Assembly: GCA_964604915.1 (NCBI GenBank)
Contig: CAZSAA010000001.1
Coordinates: 11,645-75,644 of the forward strand
Direction: 5' to 3'
Length of the DNA: 64,000 nucleotides
Source: CAZSAA01 sp964604915
Lineage (GTDB): Bacteria; Patescibacteriota; Patescibacteriia; Patescibacteriales; UBA12465
The notes beneath the pieces are model-generated. The model did no database searches. It had not been told where the DNA came from and saw nothing but the letters and a program-made list of their open reading frames with translations. A program made the translations under genes and the position numbers. Position 1 is the stretch's first letter, and each line of letters starts with the position of its first letter. Below, one piece after another: positions 32,374-41,531 of this stretch.

Positions 32374-34173
32374 TCATTTCAGCACCGCCTTGATGCGGCG
32401 CACGCCGGAACTGGAGGATTCTTCCTTAAGTATCCGGAAATGCCCCAATTCACCGGTATTTTCCACATGCGGTCCGCCACAGATTTCCCGAGAGAATATC
32501 CCGTCCCACTGGGCGCTCATTTTCCCGTTATTGTGTCCGGCCGTATAGACCTTCACTCTCTCCCCGTACTTGGAGTCGAAGACGCCAGCCGCGCCGGTCT
32601 GTCTCGCTTCTTCAAGCGTCATCTCTTCCGGAGCCATGTCCAGCTTTGCCTCGATCGCCTCGTTAACGAGCCGTTCGACTTCGCCTATCTGCTCAGGCGT
32701 CACCTTCTCCGGATGACTGAAATCAAAACGCAGGCGCTCAGCCGTGATATTGCTTCCCTTCTGATTAACATGCTCCCCCAATACTTTCCTCAGAGCGGCC
32801 AACAACAAGTGTGCGGCAGTATGCAGGCGGGTAGTCTCGACGCTATGGTCGGCCAAGCCGCCTTTGAATACGCCAGCGGAAGCGGTCCGGGAAAGCTCCT
32901 GATGCTTCTTTAGTTCCGCCTCAAATCCTTCTATATCTACTCCCATTCCCTTTTCCTTGGCGAGTTCCTGAGTCATCTCCAGCGGGAAACCGTAGCTCTG
33001 ATACAGATTGAAGGCGGTAACGCCATCGATGTCGCCCGAGAGCTTGGCAAATTCCGCCATCCCCTTTTCCAGAGCCTGGATGAACCGATCTTCCTCCTTA
33101 TCCAATTCTTCCTTGATAGCCTCGATATTACCGACGATAGCCGGATACGCCTGACTATACGTGTCCGCTACACTCTGGGCGATGAGCGAACAGAAATGTG
33201 TCTGGGAAATCCCTATCATCTTGGCATAGCGGATGGCTCGACGGATGAGCCGGCGGACGATATAGCCCTGGCCGGTATTAGATGGGGTAACGCCATTCTC
33301 ATCGCCGATGATGAAAGTAGCCGCTTTAAGGTGATCGGCGATGATACGCATAGCCCGTCTGGTTTCCCCTCCTTCCGCATACGACCGGGACGACAGCGCT
33401 TCGACCTTGGCAATGATATCCCGGAACAGGTCGGTCTGATAATTATCGCAGCTGTTTAGTACGGCGGTTACCCGTTCGAGTCCTAGGCCGGTATCGACGT
33501 TCTTCTGGGACAGCAGCTTGAAGCGTCCATCCGGCTGCTTCTCATATTCCATGAATACGTTATTCCATATCTCCACCCACCGGTCATTATCATCATTGAA
33601 CGAGGCCGGCACCTTATCGGGATCGCCGGACCAATAGAAGATCTCGGTATCCGGACCGCAGGGCCCGGTAAGGCCGGCTGGGCTCCACCAGTTATTCTTC
33701 TTGGGCAAGCGAGCGATGCGCTCCTCCGGAAAGCCCAAGGATAGCCAGAGGTCGTGAGACTCTTGGTCGAAGGGAGCGTCATCATCGCCAGCGAAGACTG
33801 AAACGGCCAAGCGCTGGATATCCAGACCCAGCCACTGGGGCGAAGTGAGGAATTCGAAGCTCCAAGCGATCGATTCCGCCTTGAAATAGTCCCCCAAAGA
33901 CCAATTACCCATCATCTCGAAGAAAGTGTGATGCGTCTCATCGCCCACCTCGTCGATATCGTCCGTCCGGATACACTTCTGAGCGTCGGCCAGGCGTTTT
34001 CCGGCCGGGTGCGGCTGACCAAGCAGATACGGCACGAGCGGATGCATGCCGGCGGTGGTAAACAAAACGGTCGGATCATTAGCCGGTATCAAGGAAGCGG
34101 ATGAGATTATCGCATGCTCCTTGCTCCGGAAAAAATCCAGATATATTTGTCTCAATTTATTGCCTTCTATCAT
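32374..34173 (-). CDS. alaS: Alanyl-tRNA synthetase, short form without the C-Ala/DHHA1 domain
   Basis: 599 aa against about 870 for usual AlaRS. The class II catalytic core is at the N terminus (FFRSKEH, PTVLFTTAGMHPLVPYLLG, and later TGLGLERV). The editing domain is kept: H451-T-A-A-H455 and C565-G-G-P-H569. The protein ends shortly after this domain, so the C-terminal DHHA1-containing C-Ala part is missing. The gene starts inside the murB stop (4-nt overlap), an odd place for a synthetase but part of the cell-wall operon here. Confidence 0.97.
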   Translation of the reverse strand: MIEGNKLRQIYLDFFRSKEHAIISSASLIPANDPTVLFTTAGMHPLVPYLLGQPHPAGKRLADAQKCIRTDDIDEVGDETHHTFFEMMGNWSLGDYFKAESIAWSFEFLTSPQWLGLDIQRLAVSVFAGDDDAPFDQESHDLWLSLGFPEERIARLPKKNNWWSPAGLTGPCGPDTEIFYWSGDPDKVPASFNDDNDRWVEIWNNVFMEYEKQPDGRFKLLSQKNVDTGLGLERVTAVLNSCDNYQTDLFRDIIAKVEALSSRSYAEGGETRRAMRIIADHLKAATFIIGDENGVTPSNTGQGYIVRRLIRRAIRYAKMIGISQTHFCSLIAQSVADTYSQAYPAIVGNIEAIKEELDKEEDRFIQALEKGMAEFAKLSGDIDGVTAFNLYQSYGFPLEMTQELAKEKGMGVDIEGFEAELKKHQELSRTASAGVFKGGLADHSVETTRLHTAAHLLLAALRKVLGEHVNQKGSNITAERLRFDFSHPEKVTPEQIGEVERLVNEAIEAKLDMAPEEMTLEEARQTGAAGVFDSKYGERVKVYTAGHNNGKMSAQWDGIFSREICGGPHVENTGELGHFRILKEESSSSGVRRIKAVLK

Positions 34174-35189
34174 ATAATATTGACTTCCTCCCTTAGTCTT
34201 ATTTTGAACATATCATACACGTCTGCCTTGATTTTTTCAACTAGGTGCAGGACGTCTTTAGCGCTGCGTCCGCCATAGCTGACGATGATAAGGGCCTGCT
34301 TCTCGTATACGCCAGCCCGGCCCGAGCGCTTGCCCTTCCAACCCGCCCGTTCGATGAGCCAGCCCGCCGGTACCTTCACTTTCCCGCTCGGCAATTCGAA
34401 ACCCTTTATGTCTGGGAATTTAGCGCGCAGCTTGGTAAAAGATGTTTGCGATATCTCCGGATTCTTGAAGAAAGATCCCGCACTAGGCAACTTGGCCGGA
34501 TCAGGCAGCTTCCCCCTCCTTATCGCCCCAACCGCCCTGGCTACATCCTTGGCGCTAATCTTCTTTGTCCCTAATTCGGCCAGCTTCTCCTTGATATTGC
34601 CATAGTCGAGCTTCAATTGAGGATGTTTGGCTAGCCGGAAGGTCACTTGATAGATGAAATAGCGGCCTTTTAGCGAACGCTTGAAGATGCTGTCACGATA
34701 GCCGAACTGGCAATCCTGGTTGGAAAATATCCTTTCTTTTCCGGTCTTCAAATCGAAAGCGACGAGGTTGTATAGGGTATCCTTGGCCTCGACGCCATAG
34801 GCGCCAATATTCTGCACCGGTGCCGCCCCTACGGTACCGGGGATAAGATATAGGTTCTCTAGACCATAGGCACCGTGATCCAGGCAGAAATCCAGAAAAC
34901 GCGTCCAATCTTCCCCGGCATTTGATGTGACAAAGATTTCTTCCTTATCTTCCTTGACGATAGCCGCCCCTTCGATCTCGTTCTTTATCACCAACCCCCT
35001 AATACCATCGGCCAGAAGCATATTGGAACCGCCGCCGAGCACGAAGATCGGCTGCTTGGCTTCCCTGGCCCAAGCAATCGCTTCGAGCAAGTTCTCCTTG
35101 CTACGAACAATGACAAAATATTGAGCCTGGCCGCCGATCCGAAAAGTAGTATAGGGAGCGAGGCTGACGTTTTTCCTGATGCGTATCAT
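34170..35189 (-). CDS. murB: UDP-N-acetylenolpyruvoylglucosamine reductase
   Basis: MurB reduces UDP-GlcNAc-enolpyruvate to UDP-MurNAc using NADPH and FAD. The 339-aa protein has the FAD-binding part (PIFVLGGGSNMLLADG and LENLYLIPGTVGAAPVQNIGAYG) and the catalytic serine loop SAGSFFKNP. It lies between murC and alaS with 4-nt overlaps on both sides, so expression is tightly coupled. Confidence 0.97.
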   Translation of the reverse strand: MIRIRKNVSLAPYTTFRIGGQAQYFVIVRSKENLLEAIAWAREAKQPIFVLGGGSNMLLADGIRGLVIKNEIEGAAIVKEDKEEIFVTSNAGEDWTRFLDFCLDHGAYGLENLYLIPGTVGAAPVQNIGAYGVEAKDTLYNLVAFDLKTGKERIFSNQDCQFGYRDSIFKRSLKGRYFIYQVTFRLAKHPQLKLDYGNIKEKLAELGTKKISAKDVARAVGAIRRGKLPDPAKLPSAGSFFKNPEISQTSFTKLRAKFPDIKGFELPSGKVKVPAGWLIERAGWKGKRSGRAGVYEKQALIIVSYGGRSAKDVLHLVEKIKADVYDMFKIRLREEVNII

Positions 35190-36619
35190 ATCTTCTTCAT
35201 ATTATCTCTCAATATCCCTTCCCCAACGCGGAAGACATCGCCCGCTCCGAGCAAGAGCAGCACGTCATTCGGCTGCAAATCCTTAGCGAAATATGCCTGA
35301 GCCCTAACTAGATCCGGCAAGTACTTCAAGCCTTGCTTGCGCGAAGAAGCAATATTATATTCCTTGATCGCCGCTAATAAATCTCGGCTCCCGATGCCCC
35401 CACTCTTTTCCCGAGCTGAACCATATATTTCCAGGATAGCCAAGTTATCGCAGTCAGAGAAACTCGTGACGAAATCCTTGAATAAGGCCTTGGTACGGCT
35501 AAAGGTATGCGGATGGAAGAGCACGCGCAAGCGCCGGTCGGGGAAATAGTCCCGAAAAGCCTTGATCGTCGCCTTTACCTCTGTCGGATGATGGCCGTAG
35601 TCATCATATATCAAGGCGCCGCCATATTCTCCTAGCCACTGCGCCCGCCTGGCCGTACCCTTGAAACCGGCCAGATGGCGCCTGATAGCCTCGATCGATA
35701 CGCCAAGCTCCTTGGCCGCCGCCGCGACCAGCAAAGCGTCCTTCACGTTGTGGATACCGATGAGAGAGGTGGAAAAACGCCCCCAATCGTTGATAGAAAA
35801 GTATTGCTTGGCGCCTCGACGCTCATATGAATGAGCGATGAGGCTCTGATCGGAAAAGCCCCCCTTTTCCTGCTCATCAAGCCTCAGGAAGCAGCCGATT
35901 GCCCGCCCCGGACAATCAAGTGCCGAGCGCAAGCTGAGCTTGTCGTCACCATCGAAAACTAGCCAGCCGGATCGGGGCAAACGGGCGATGAAACGAACAA
36001 ATACCTGATAGTATGAATCACGGGTACGAAAATAGTCAGGATGGTCGTAGTCGATGTTGGTAAGGAGGATACCGCGCGGTGATAAGTATTGCAGCTTATC
36101 GCGATATTCATCCGCCTCCGCTACCATGATGTCGGAAGTACCGACAAGCGAGCTCCCCCTAAACTGCGGCACCCGCGCCCCCACCAAGACGCTGGGTGAC
36201 AACCCAGCTCTTTCCAGCACATATCCTAGCCAGGCAGAAACGGTGGTCTTGCCATGGCTACCACAAACCGCGATGCCGCGATATGAAGAGAAAACCTTCC
36301 CCAGAGCTTCGGCATACGTATAGACGGGAATATCCTTCTGCTGGAGCGCATATCCAAGTTCTTCATTCGTCTGGGGGAGATAGGCAGCGGAATATATGAT
36401 AACCTCCGCTGTACTAGGAATATTATCAACCGAAAAACCTTCAAATACTTCTATCCCGGTCTTCTTCAGGACGGCATCCGTCATGAAAGTCTCAAAACCG
36501 TCCGAGCCAGACACCTTGGTCCCCTGCTCGGACAAGAACTGGGCGAGCATGGTCATGCCGACGCCCTTGATACCGATAAGGTAGACTTCTTTCCAGATTT
36601 TCCCTTTATCTTTTTTCAT
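35186..36619 (-). CDS. murC: UDP-N-acetylmuramate-L-alanine ligase
   Basis: MurC adds L-Ala to UDP-MurNAc. The start chosen is the ATG directly after the murG stop (TGATATG junction, MKKDKGKIWKEVYL); an ATG four codons earlier is also possible. Visible motifs are GIKGVGMTMLAQFL near the start, the ATP loop CGSHGKTTVSAWLG, and DDYGHHPTEV. The length of about 477 aa is normal. Confidence 0.97.
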   Translation of the reverse strand: MKKDKGKIWKEVYLIGIKGVGMTMLAQFLSEQGTKVSGSDGFETFMTDAVLKKTGIEVFEGFSVDNIPSTAEVIIYSAAYLPQTNEELGYALQQKDIPVYTYAEALGKVFSSYRGIAVCGSHGKTTVSAWLGYVLERAGLSPSVLVGARVPQFRGSSLVGTSDIMVAEADEYRDKLQYLSPRGILLTNIDYDHPDYFRTRDSYYQVFVRFIARLPRSGWLVFDGDDKLSLRSALDCPGRAIGCFLRLDEQEKGGFSDQSLIAHSYERRGAKQYFSINDWGRFSTSLIGIHNVKDALLVAAAAKELGVSIEAIRRHLAGFKGTARRAQWLGEYGGALIYDDYGHHPTEVKATIKAFRDYFPDRRLRVLFHPHTFSRTKALFKDFVTSFSDCDNLAILEIYGSAREKSGGIGSRDLLAAIKEYNIASSRKQGLKYLPDLVRAQAYFAKDLQPNDVLLLLGAGDVFRVGEGILRDNMKKI

Positions 36620-36620
36620 A

Positions 36621-37727
36621 TCATTTCTCATCTATCACTTCAGATACCAACTGGCTAATGCTAACGTTGGCATCTTTTTTCATCAAACGACTGATATTAG
36701 CCGAGAGCGACTGGCAAAGCTGAGCATCATCCAAGAGGCGGAAAATTTCTTTTGCCAACAGATTGCCATCAAGCGCCGCCTGATCCAGGACGATAGCTGC
36801 CTTAGCTTCAGCGAATACCAAAGCATTATCTTCCTGGTGCGAATCAGGCATCGGAATGAGGATAGCGGGTTTAGCTAAGCGCGACAAGCCGGTCAGAGCG
36901 CCGAGTCCGGCGCGAGAAATCGCTATCGCCGAAATTCCCATGATTTCCGAGATTTCCTCATGGCTCACCCGTTCGAATTCCCGATAGCCGGCCATTTCAT
37001 ATCCCTTCCTTTCCTCCTTCCCTAAATCTAAAGCCTTCCCCGGGCCGGTTATTAGGACAACCTGGGACCGCTTGAGGATAGTTGGCAAACCGGCAACGAT
37101 TAGGTCGTTAATTCCTTTAGCCCCAGTACCGCCACCGAAGGCGATGATAAGGGGACGCTGCGGATCTAGGCCGTATCGCCGGAAGACCTCTTCCCTATCC
37201 CCCCGCCAAGCCGCTTCGGACATCGGATTGCCGGTCCAGACAGCTTTAGTGCCATAGTCGGCCAACGATTTCTCAAAGACCACGGTTATCCTCCTGGCCA
37301 TAGGCGCCATCAAACGATTAGCTAATCCCGGCTGGATATCCTGCTGATGGACGAAGATAGGGATATGAAGAATATAGGCCGCCAAAGATAGCGGCACGCT
37401 CACGAAACTGCCAGCCGTCATCAGCAAAGCCGGCCTTTCTTTGATAATTATGAAAAGGCTCTGGAAAAAAGCCGCGCTGACCTTGAAAATATCCAGGAGA
37501 TTGTGGAGAGAAAAATAGCGGCGCCATTTGCCGGAAATGATGCTGATAAAGGGGATATCCTGCGCTTCGGCCACCAATTCCCGTTCAAGCGGACCGCTAC
37601 CGACGAACACGAAAGAGACAGCCGGATGATCCTGGCGGTACGCCGCGGCAAAGACCAGAAGCGGCGTCACCGAACCGCCGGTGCCACCACCCGAGAGCAT
37701 TATCTTCTTTGGCTTAGCGTCCGTCAT
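36621..37727 (-). CDS. murG: UDP-GlcNAc:lipid I N-acetylglucosaminyltransferase
   Basis: MurG converts lipid I to lipid II on the inner membrane face. The 368-aa GT28 protein has the GGGTGGSVTPLL loop at the N terminus and the acceptor-side motif IIAFGGGTGAKGIN. The donor site includes ISRAGLGALTGLSRLAKPAILIPMP. It overlaps ftsW by 14 nt and joins murC by a TGATATG junction. Confidence 0.97.
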   Translation of the reverse strand: MTDAKPKKIMLSGGGTGGSVTPLLVFAAAYRQDHPAVSFVFVGSGPLERELVAEAQDIPFISIISGKWRRYFSLHNLLDIFKVSAAFFQSLFIIIKERPALLMTAGSFVSVPLSLAAYILHIPIFVHQQDIQPGLANRLMAPMARRITVVFEKSLADYGTKAVWTGNPMSEAAWRGDREEVFRRYGLDPQRPLIIAFGGGTGAKGINDLIVAGLPTILKRSQVVLITGPGKALDLGKEERKGYEMAGYREFERVSHEEISEIMGISAIAISRAGLGALTGLSRLAKPAILIPMPDSHQEDNALVFAEAKAAIVLDQAALDGNLLAKEIFRLLDDAQLCQSLSANISRLMKKDANVSISQLVSEVIDEK

Positions 37728-38865
37728 ATTTAGTCTGTTTGCTTATATTAGCTAGCAAGCCCATCGCTAAAAGCATGGACATAATAGAAGAGCCCCCCGC
37801 GGAAATGAAGGGCAATGGCACGCCGGTCATCGGTATCAGATTTATCATCCCGCCGATATTGAGAAAGGACTGGACTGACACCCAGACTACGATACCGACT
37901 GAGAGCATCGCTCCATACATATCCGGCGCCCCCCGCGCTATCGTTATCCCCCGCCAAAACAGGAAGAGAAGTAGGAGGATAAAGAGGACTGAAATAACAA
38001 AGCCTAGCTCTTCGGCAATGATAGGAAAGATGGCGTCACCCCAGACTTCAGGCAGGTAGAGATATTTCTGGCGACTCTGTCCCAAACCGCGACCCAGGAT
38101 ACCGCCCGAACCGACGGCGATAAGGGACTGATTGATCTGGTAACATTTGTCCTGGCTGCTATAATTCGGGTCCTGCAGGCATTTGAAGCGATCGCTTTGG
38201 TAATCGGAAGAACCGAGATTGAGCATCAAAATCAAAGCACCGGCTCCGAGCGCGCCGGTGACCAGGAGGTGAGAAACCTTGCCGCCGCCGACAAAGAATA
38301 CTGCGATAGCGGTGGCGATGATAATAAAGAGAGTGCCTAAATCCGGTTGAGCGATCATCAAACCGCTAATAACGCCTAGGATGAGTAAGAACGGCAGCAT
38401 GCCGCTGCTCCAATCCGACAATTGCCCCTTCTTTGCTTCGAGCCAAGTCGCCAGATAGAGCAAAAAGGAAATCTTTACCAGTTCCGAGGGCTGAAAGGAG
38501 TGGCCGAAAATGATAATCCAGCTCCTAGCCGTACCATGCTCGGCACGCAGACCAGGGATAAATACTAGGACTAACAATAAAATGGAAACGAACAGGAAGA
38601 ACAAGGCATACCGGCGCCATAGATGATAATCGAAGCGATAGGCGAAGAAAAAAAGAGCGGCACCCACCCCTACCCCGAAAAGTTGGTTAACTAAATAATG
38701 ATAGATATTGCCGAATTTGGAATAGGAAACAATCGAAGACGCGCTCGACAACATGACTAGCCCGAACAGGACCAGTATCCCGACTACCCATAATAGCTTC
38801 TTATCCGGCCCGTGTTCCCCGGGACGCGGAGCGAAGATCGATTGTAACCCTTTCTTTATTCCCAT
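37714..38865 (-). CDS. ftsW: Lipid II polymerase / cell-division protein of the FtsW-RodA family
   Basis: A SEDS-family membrane protein that polymerises lipid II. The start is taken at the ATG after the mraY stop (TGATATG), giving MGIKKGLQSIFAPRP. About 10 transmembrane segments are visible, plus SEDS blocks such as FQPSELVKISFLLYLATWL, MIAQPDLGTLF and LPEVWGDAIFPIIAEELGF. The position between murG and mraY supports FtsW rather than RodA. Confidence 0.95.
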   Translation of the reverse strand: MGIKKGLQSIFAPRPGEHGPDKKLLWVVGILVLFGLVMLSSASSIVSYSKFGNIYHYLVNQLFGVGVGAALFFFAYRFDYHLWRRYALFFLFVSILLLVLVFIPGLRAEHGTARSWIIIFGHSFQPSELVKISFLLYLATWLEAKKGQLSDWSSGMLPFLLILGVISGLMIAQPDLGTLFIIIATAIAVFFVGGGKVSHLLVTGALGAGALILMLNLGSSDYQSDRFKCLQDPNYSSQDKCYQINQSLIAVGSGGILGRGLGQSRQKYLYLPEVWGDAIFPIIAEELGFVISVLFILLLLFLFWRGITIARGAPDMYGAMLSVGIVVWVSVQSFLNIGGMINLIPMTGVPLPFISAGGSSIMSMLLAMGLLANISKQTKYDGR

Positions 38866-38866
38866 A

Positions 38867-39910
38867 TCACATCTTGTCAAGCAGGAAGATAAGTAAGCCG
38901 GATATCGCCATGACGCCCGCGATTATCCAAAAACGCATGACGATTTTCGACTCAGGCCAGCCCACTGCCTGGAGATGGTGATGGATAGGGGCGGAAAGGA
39001 ATACCTTCTTCTTCCGAATCAACTTGGACAGGACTTGGATAATAACTGAGAGAGATTCCGCAAAAAAGACGAAGCCGATAGGTAGTAGGAGCAAAGCGTT
39101 ATTGGTAAGCATGGCGATGACCCCGAGCGTCACTCCTAATCCCATCGCGCCGGTATCGCCCAAGTAGAAGCGAGCAGGCGGGATATTGAACCATAGGAAA
39201 GAGAGTAGACCGCCGATGATAACGCCGCAGAGAGTGGCTAGGTCATAGCGGCCTTGGGAGAAAGCGATGACGCCATATGAAGCGAAAGCGATCATCAAGG
39301 TACCGCCAGCCAGGCCGTCAAGACCGTCAGTCTCATTGACTGAGAAGGATGTAGCGACGATCACGAAGATAAAGACCGGGATATACCACCAGGAAATCTC
39401 GAAATTACCTAGGAAAGGCACGTGGAAAACCGCCCAATCCAGCTTGAAATAAAACCAAAGCGCGCCAATGAGGGCGATAACGGAATAGATGAGCAGGCGA
39501 TGTCTGAGCTTCAAGCCTCCCCCACCAAGCACACCCTTGCCACGGATATCCAGCCAGTCATCGAGCAAACCGATGATAGCGCTCGCCACTAAGGCGCCGA
39601 TGGGTAATAGGGTTTCTGAACGAGACAGGAAATTAAGATTCCGGAAGATATCGCGCGGGAAAATATCAGGCAAGATAGCAAAAATCACGATTAGTAGGAG
39701 AGCGACGAGCCAAATCAGGATGCCGCCCATCGTCGGCGTACCCGCCTTATGCGCATGCAACTGACTGAAAATGGGGGTATTACCACCATGGCGGATCTGC
39801 TTGCCCAAACGGTACTTATACAAAAAATGCGTAAGCAAGGGCGTAAGCAGGACCGAAACGGCGAAAGCTAAGGTCGAAAGGAAGAGAATCTTAATGATGT
39901 AGAATTCCAT
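38867..39910 (-). CDS. mraY: Phospho-N-acetylmuramoyl-pentapeptide transferase
   Basis: MraY makes lipid I from UDP-MurNAc-pentapeptide and undecaprenyl phosphate. The 347-aa, about 10-TM protein has the aspartate motif ETDGLDGLAGG, GDTGAMGLG, and the histidine motif APIHHHLQAVGWPE. It follows the small membrane protein by 6 nt and leads the Mur cluster. Confidence 0.97.
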   Translation of the reverse strand: MEFYIIKILFLSTLAFAVSVLLTPLLTHFLYKYRLGKQIRHGGNTPIFSQLHAHKAGTPTMGGILIWLVALLLIVIFAILPDIFPRDIFRNLNFLSRSETLLPIGALVASAIIGLLDDWLDIRGKGVLGGGGLKLRHRLLIYSVIALIGALWFYFKLDWAVFHVPFLGNFEISWWYIPVFIFVIVATSFSVNETDGLDGLAGGTLMIAFASYGVIAFSQGRYDLATLCGVIIGGLLSFLWFNIPPARFYLGDTGAMGLGVTLGVIAMLTNNALLLLPIGFVFFAESLSVIIQVLSKLIRKKKVFLSAPIHHHLQAVGWPESKIVMRFWIIAGVMAISGLLIFLLDKM

Positions 39911-39916
39911 AGCTGG

Positions 39917-40327
39917 CTAGTGAAAATTGATAAGATAGATAAAGAATACATTTATCAAGGACATGACTGAGACGAGCAGCGCGGCACCCAACAAAAAATT
40001 GAGGAACAAGCGGCCATATTTGTGGCGCACTAGAGCCAAGGTAACGACAAAATTCAATAATAAGACACCAAGCGACCAAGCTGGCAAGATGAAAATACTA
40101 GACCCCGTGGCAATCCAATCGATACCGAAATAGGGATTATTATGCAAGATAAGCAGTTCTCCCCCCAGATGCGATTGGATATAATAAGCGAAAAACCAAG
40201 CGCCCGCTTGGAAGATGAGGATTAATCCCAGGTAGAGATAGGCCCAACGGAAAGCGAAAAGCGCCCCGAACTGCCGGGCGGCTTTTTCCCGGAAAGAAAA
40301 GAAAGATTCGTAAGCTTTTGAAGACAT
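39917..40327 (-). CDS. Small three-helix membrane protein heading the Mur operon, function unknown
   Basis: A 136-aa protein with three hydrophobic segments (about residues 28-50, 74-98 and 108-134) and an external loop with HNNPYFGIDWI. The N terminus is short and basic. It is the first gene of the mraY-ftsW-mur operon and has a promoter very close to its ATG (TATAAA ends 8 nt before it), so its mRNA may be leaderless. A link to cell-wall synthesis is inferred from position only. Confidence 0.75.
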   Translation of the reverse strand: MSSKAYESFFSFREKAARQFGALFAFRWAYLYLGLILIFQAGAWFFAYYIQSHLGGELLILHNNPYFGIDWIATGSSIFILPAWSLGVLLLNFVVTLALVRHKYGRLFLNFLLGAALLVSVMSLINVFFIYLINFH

Positions 40328-40395
40328 AAACCCTATTTATACCCCTATGTTATCATATTTCACAATAATATAAAATAAGGTATAATATCAATACT
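40328..40395. promoter_or_regulatory. Divergent promoters with leaderless layout
   Basis: Minus strand: TTGTGA, 18-nt spacer, TATAAA (40336-40341), ATG 8 nt later. Plus strand: TTTCAC (40358-40363), 17-nt spacer, TATAAT (40381-40386), ATG 9 nt later. In both cases transcription should begin at or within a few bases of the start codon. Confidence 0.6.
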
Positions 40396-40998
40396 ATGAA
40401 CAATAAATTAGCCTCTTCCATCCTCCGCGCTGGCCGTTATGAGAACGCCAAGGAACTTATCATCGAACACGGGCGCCAGGGCTCGATCATCAGGATAAAT
40501 AACGGCCTCGACCAGGAAACCTTCCAGGTAAGCCAAGCCGGAATGGATGATCTCAAAGCCCAATTCAAGCGTCTTTTCGGCTTGGATGAACGTGATCTAG
40601 CCGTTGGCAAACGAGCCAAGATAAGATTGGGCCGCAGTCTCATATCTGCTTCCATCTCGGCCATCGCTTCGGGTAGCAGCGAAAAAGTGCGTATCGAATT
40701 CCTCTCAGCCAAGCCTGAAATCCGGCCTCTTTCGCGTTTAGGCCTAGATACGGCCGGGCAGAAGATAATAACCGACGCTCTCGGCCGCCCCGGACTGATA
40801 GTAGTCAGTTCGCCGGACGGAGAGGGATCAAGCACCACCGCCTATTCCCTGCTTGCTCGCTTAGCTGACCAAGAAAAAAGCTTGGCTGCTATCGCCGATT
40901 TTCCAGAGATAAGCATTGATGGCGTCAATCATTTCCGAAAAGACCGGCGCAAGACTAAGGAACAATTACAAAAGATAAAGAGGGGCGGCCTTCTTTAG
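40396..40998 (+). CDS. PilB/GspE-like pseudo-ATPase, N-terminal part (broken by an assembly artefact)
   Basis: The N-terminal and central part of a type II/IV secretion ATPase relative. The Walker A position reads SSPDGEGSSTTAYSLL where active proteins have GPTGSGKTTTLY; the lysine is missing, so ATP hydrolysis is unlikely. The frame ends at a TAG that lies inside a 35-bp inverted copy of sequence found beyond the N gap (see 40984-41106), so the stop is probably not real. The true protein should continue into the part at 41031. Confidence 0.75.
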   Translation: MNNKLASSILRAGRYENAKELIIEHGRQGSIIRINNGLDQETFQVSQAGMDDLKAQFKRLFGLDERDLAVGKRAKIRLGRSLISASISAIASGSSEKVRIEFLSAKPEIRPLSRLGLDTAGQKIITDALGRPGLIVVSSPDGEGSSTTAYSLLARLADQEKSLAAIADFPEISIDGVNHFRKDRRKTKEQLQKIKRGGLL

Positions 40999-41106
40999 CT
41001 AGGTCTAGCGCTGATGATNNNNNNNNNNACTATGACGCCATCCTCATTGCCGACGCCACCCTCGACGAACTATCATCAGCGCTAGACCTAGCTAAAGAAG
41101 GCCGCC
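40984..41106. repeat. Perfect 35-bp inverted repeat around a 10-N gap (likely assembly artefact)
   Basis: Bases 40984-41018 are the exact reverse complement of 41072-41106, with ten N (41019-41028) between. The right arm is in the proper frame of the PilB-like gene (DELSSALDLAKEGRR), while the left arm introduces a stop. The left arm is best read as a wrong inverted extension of a contig end. Confidence 0.9.
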
Positions 41107-41531
41107 GCCTCATTATCGTCGAAACCAAGGCTAACGACGCCAAGCAGACTATCGAAGCGCTCGGCCTCAAGGACCGCCGACCAGGAAACCTTCCCTCCAT
41201 AACCATAAGCTGCCAGAGATTAGTGGATAATAATTGCCCGTACTGCGCTAAGAAATACCAGCTTAGCGGTGAGCAGCTCAAGGATATCTTCCCGAATATC
41301 GAACAAGAAGTCGGCCGGAAAGGTATTCCCGCCCTCCTTTCAAGCGGCTGCTCCCGTTGCAACTACCGCGGGTATACCAAGCGCTTAGCCGCCTTCGAAC
41401 TAGCCGCTTTCCAGCGCGATTCCACCGGACCGATCGTCAACATCCGGCCACTGCTAGTCGATGTCTTCCGCAAGCTCATCAATGGTTCCACTTCCGCCAA
41501 GGAAGCGGCTAGGCTAAGCAAGCAGCTATGA
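41031..41531 (+). CDS. PilB/GspE-like pseudo-ATPase, C-terminal part
   Basis: Continues the gene begun at 40396. The frame reads YDAILIADATLDELSSAL, matching the Walker B region DvilvGEiRD of PilB but with the acidic residues lost. KANDAKQTIEAL matches the THANDA region, and ISCQRLVDNNCPYCAKKY with SSGCSRCNYRGYTKRLAAFEL matches the C-terminal zinc block (two CxxC). Both nucleotide motifs are degenerate, so it may be a regulatory or structural relative of the pilus motor. Its stop overlaps the next gene by 4 nt. Confidence 0.8.
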   Translation, partial: YDAILIADATLDELSSALDLAKEGRRLIIVETKANDAKQTIEALGLKDRRPGNLPSITISCQRLVDNNCPYCAKKYQLSGEQLKDIFPNIEQEVGRKGIPALLSSGCSRCNYRGYTKRLAAFELAAFQRDSTGPIVNIRPLLVDVFRKLINGSTSAKEAARLSKQL

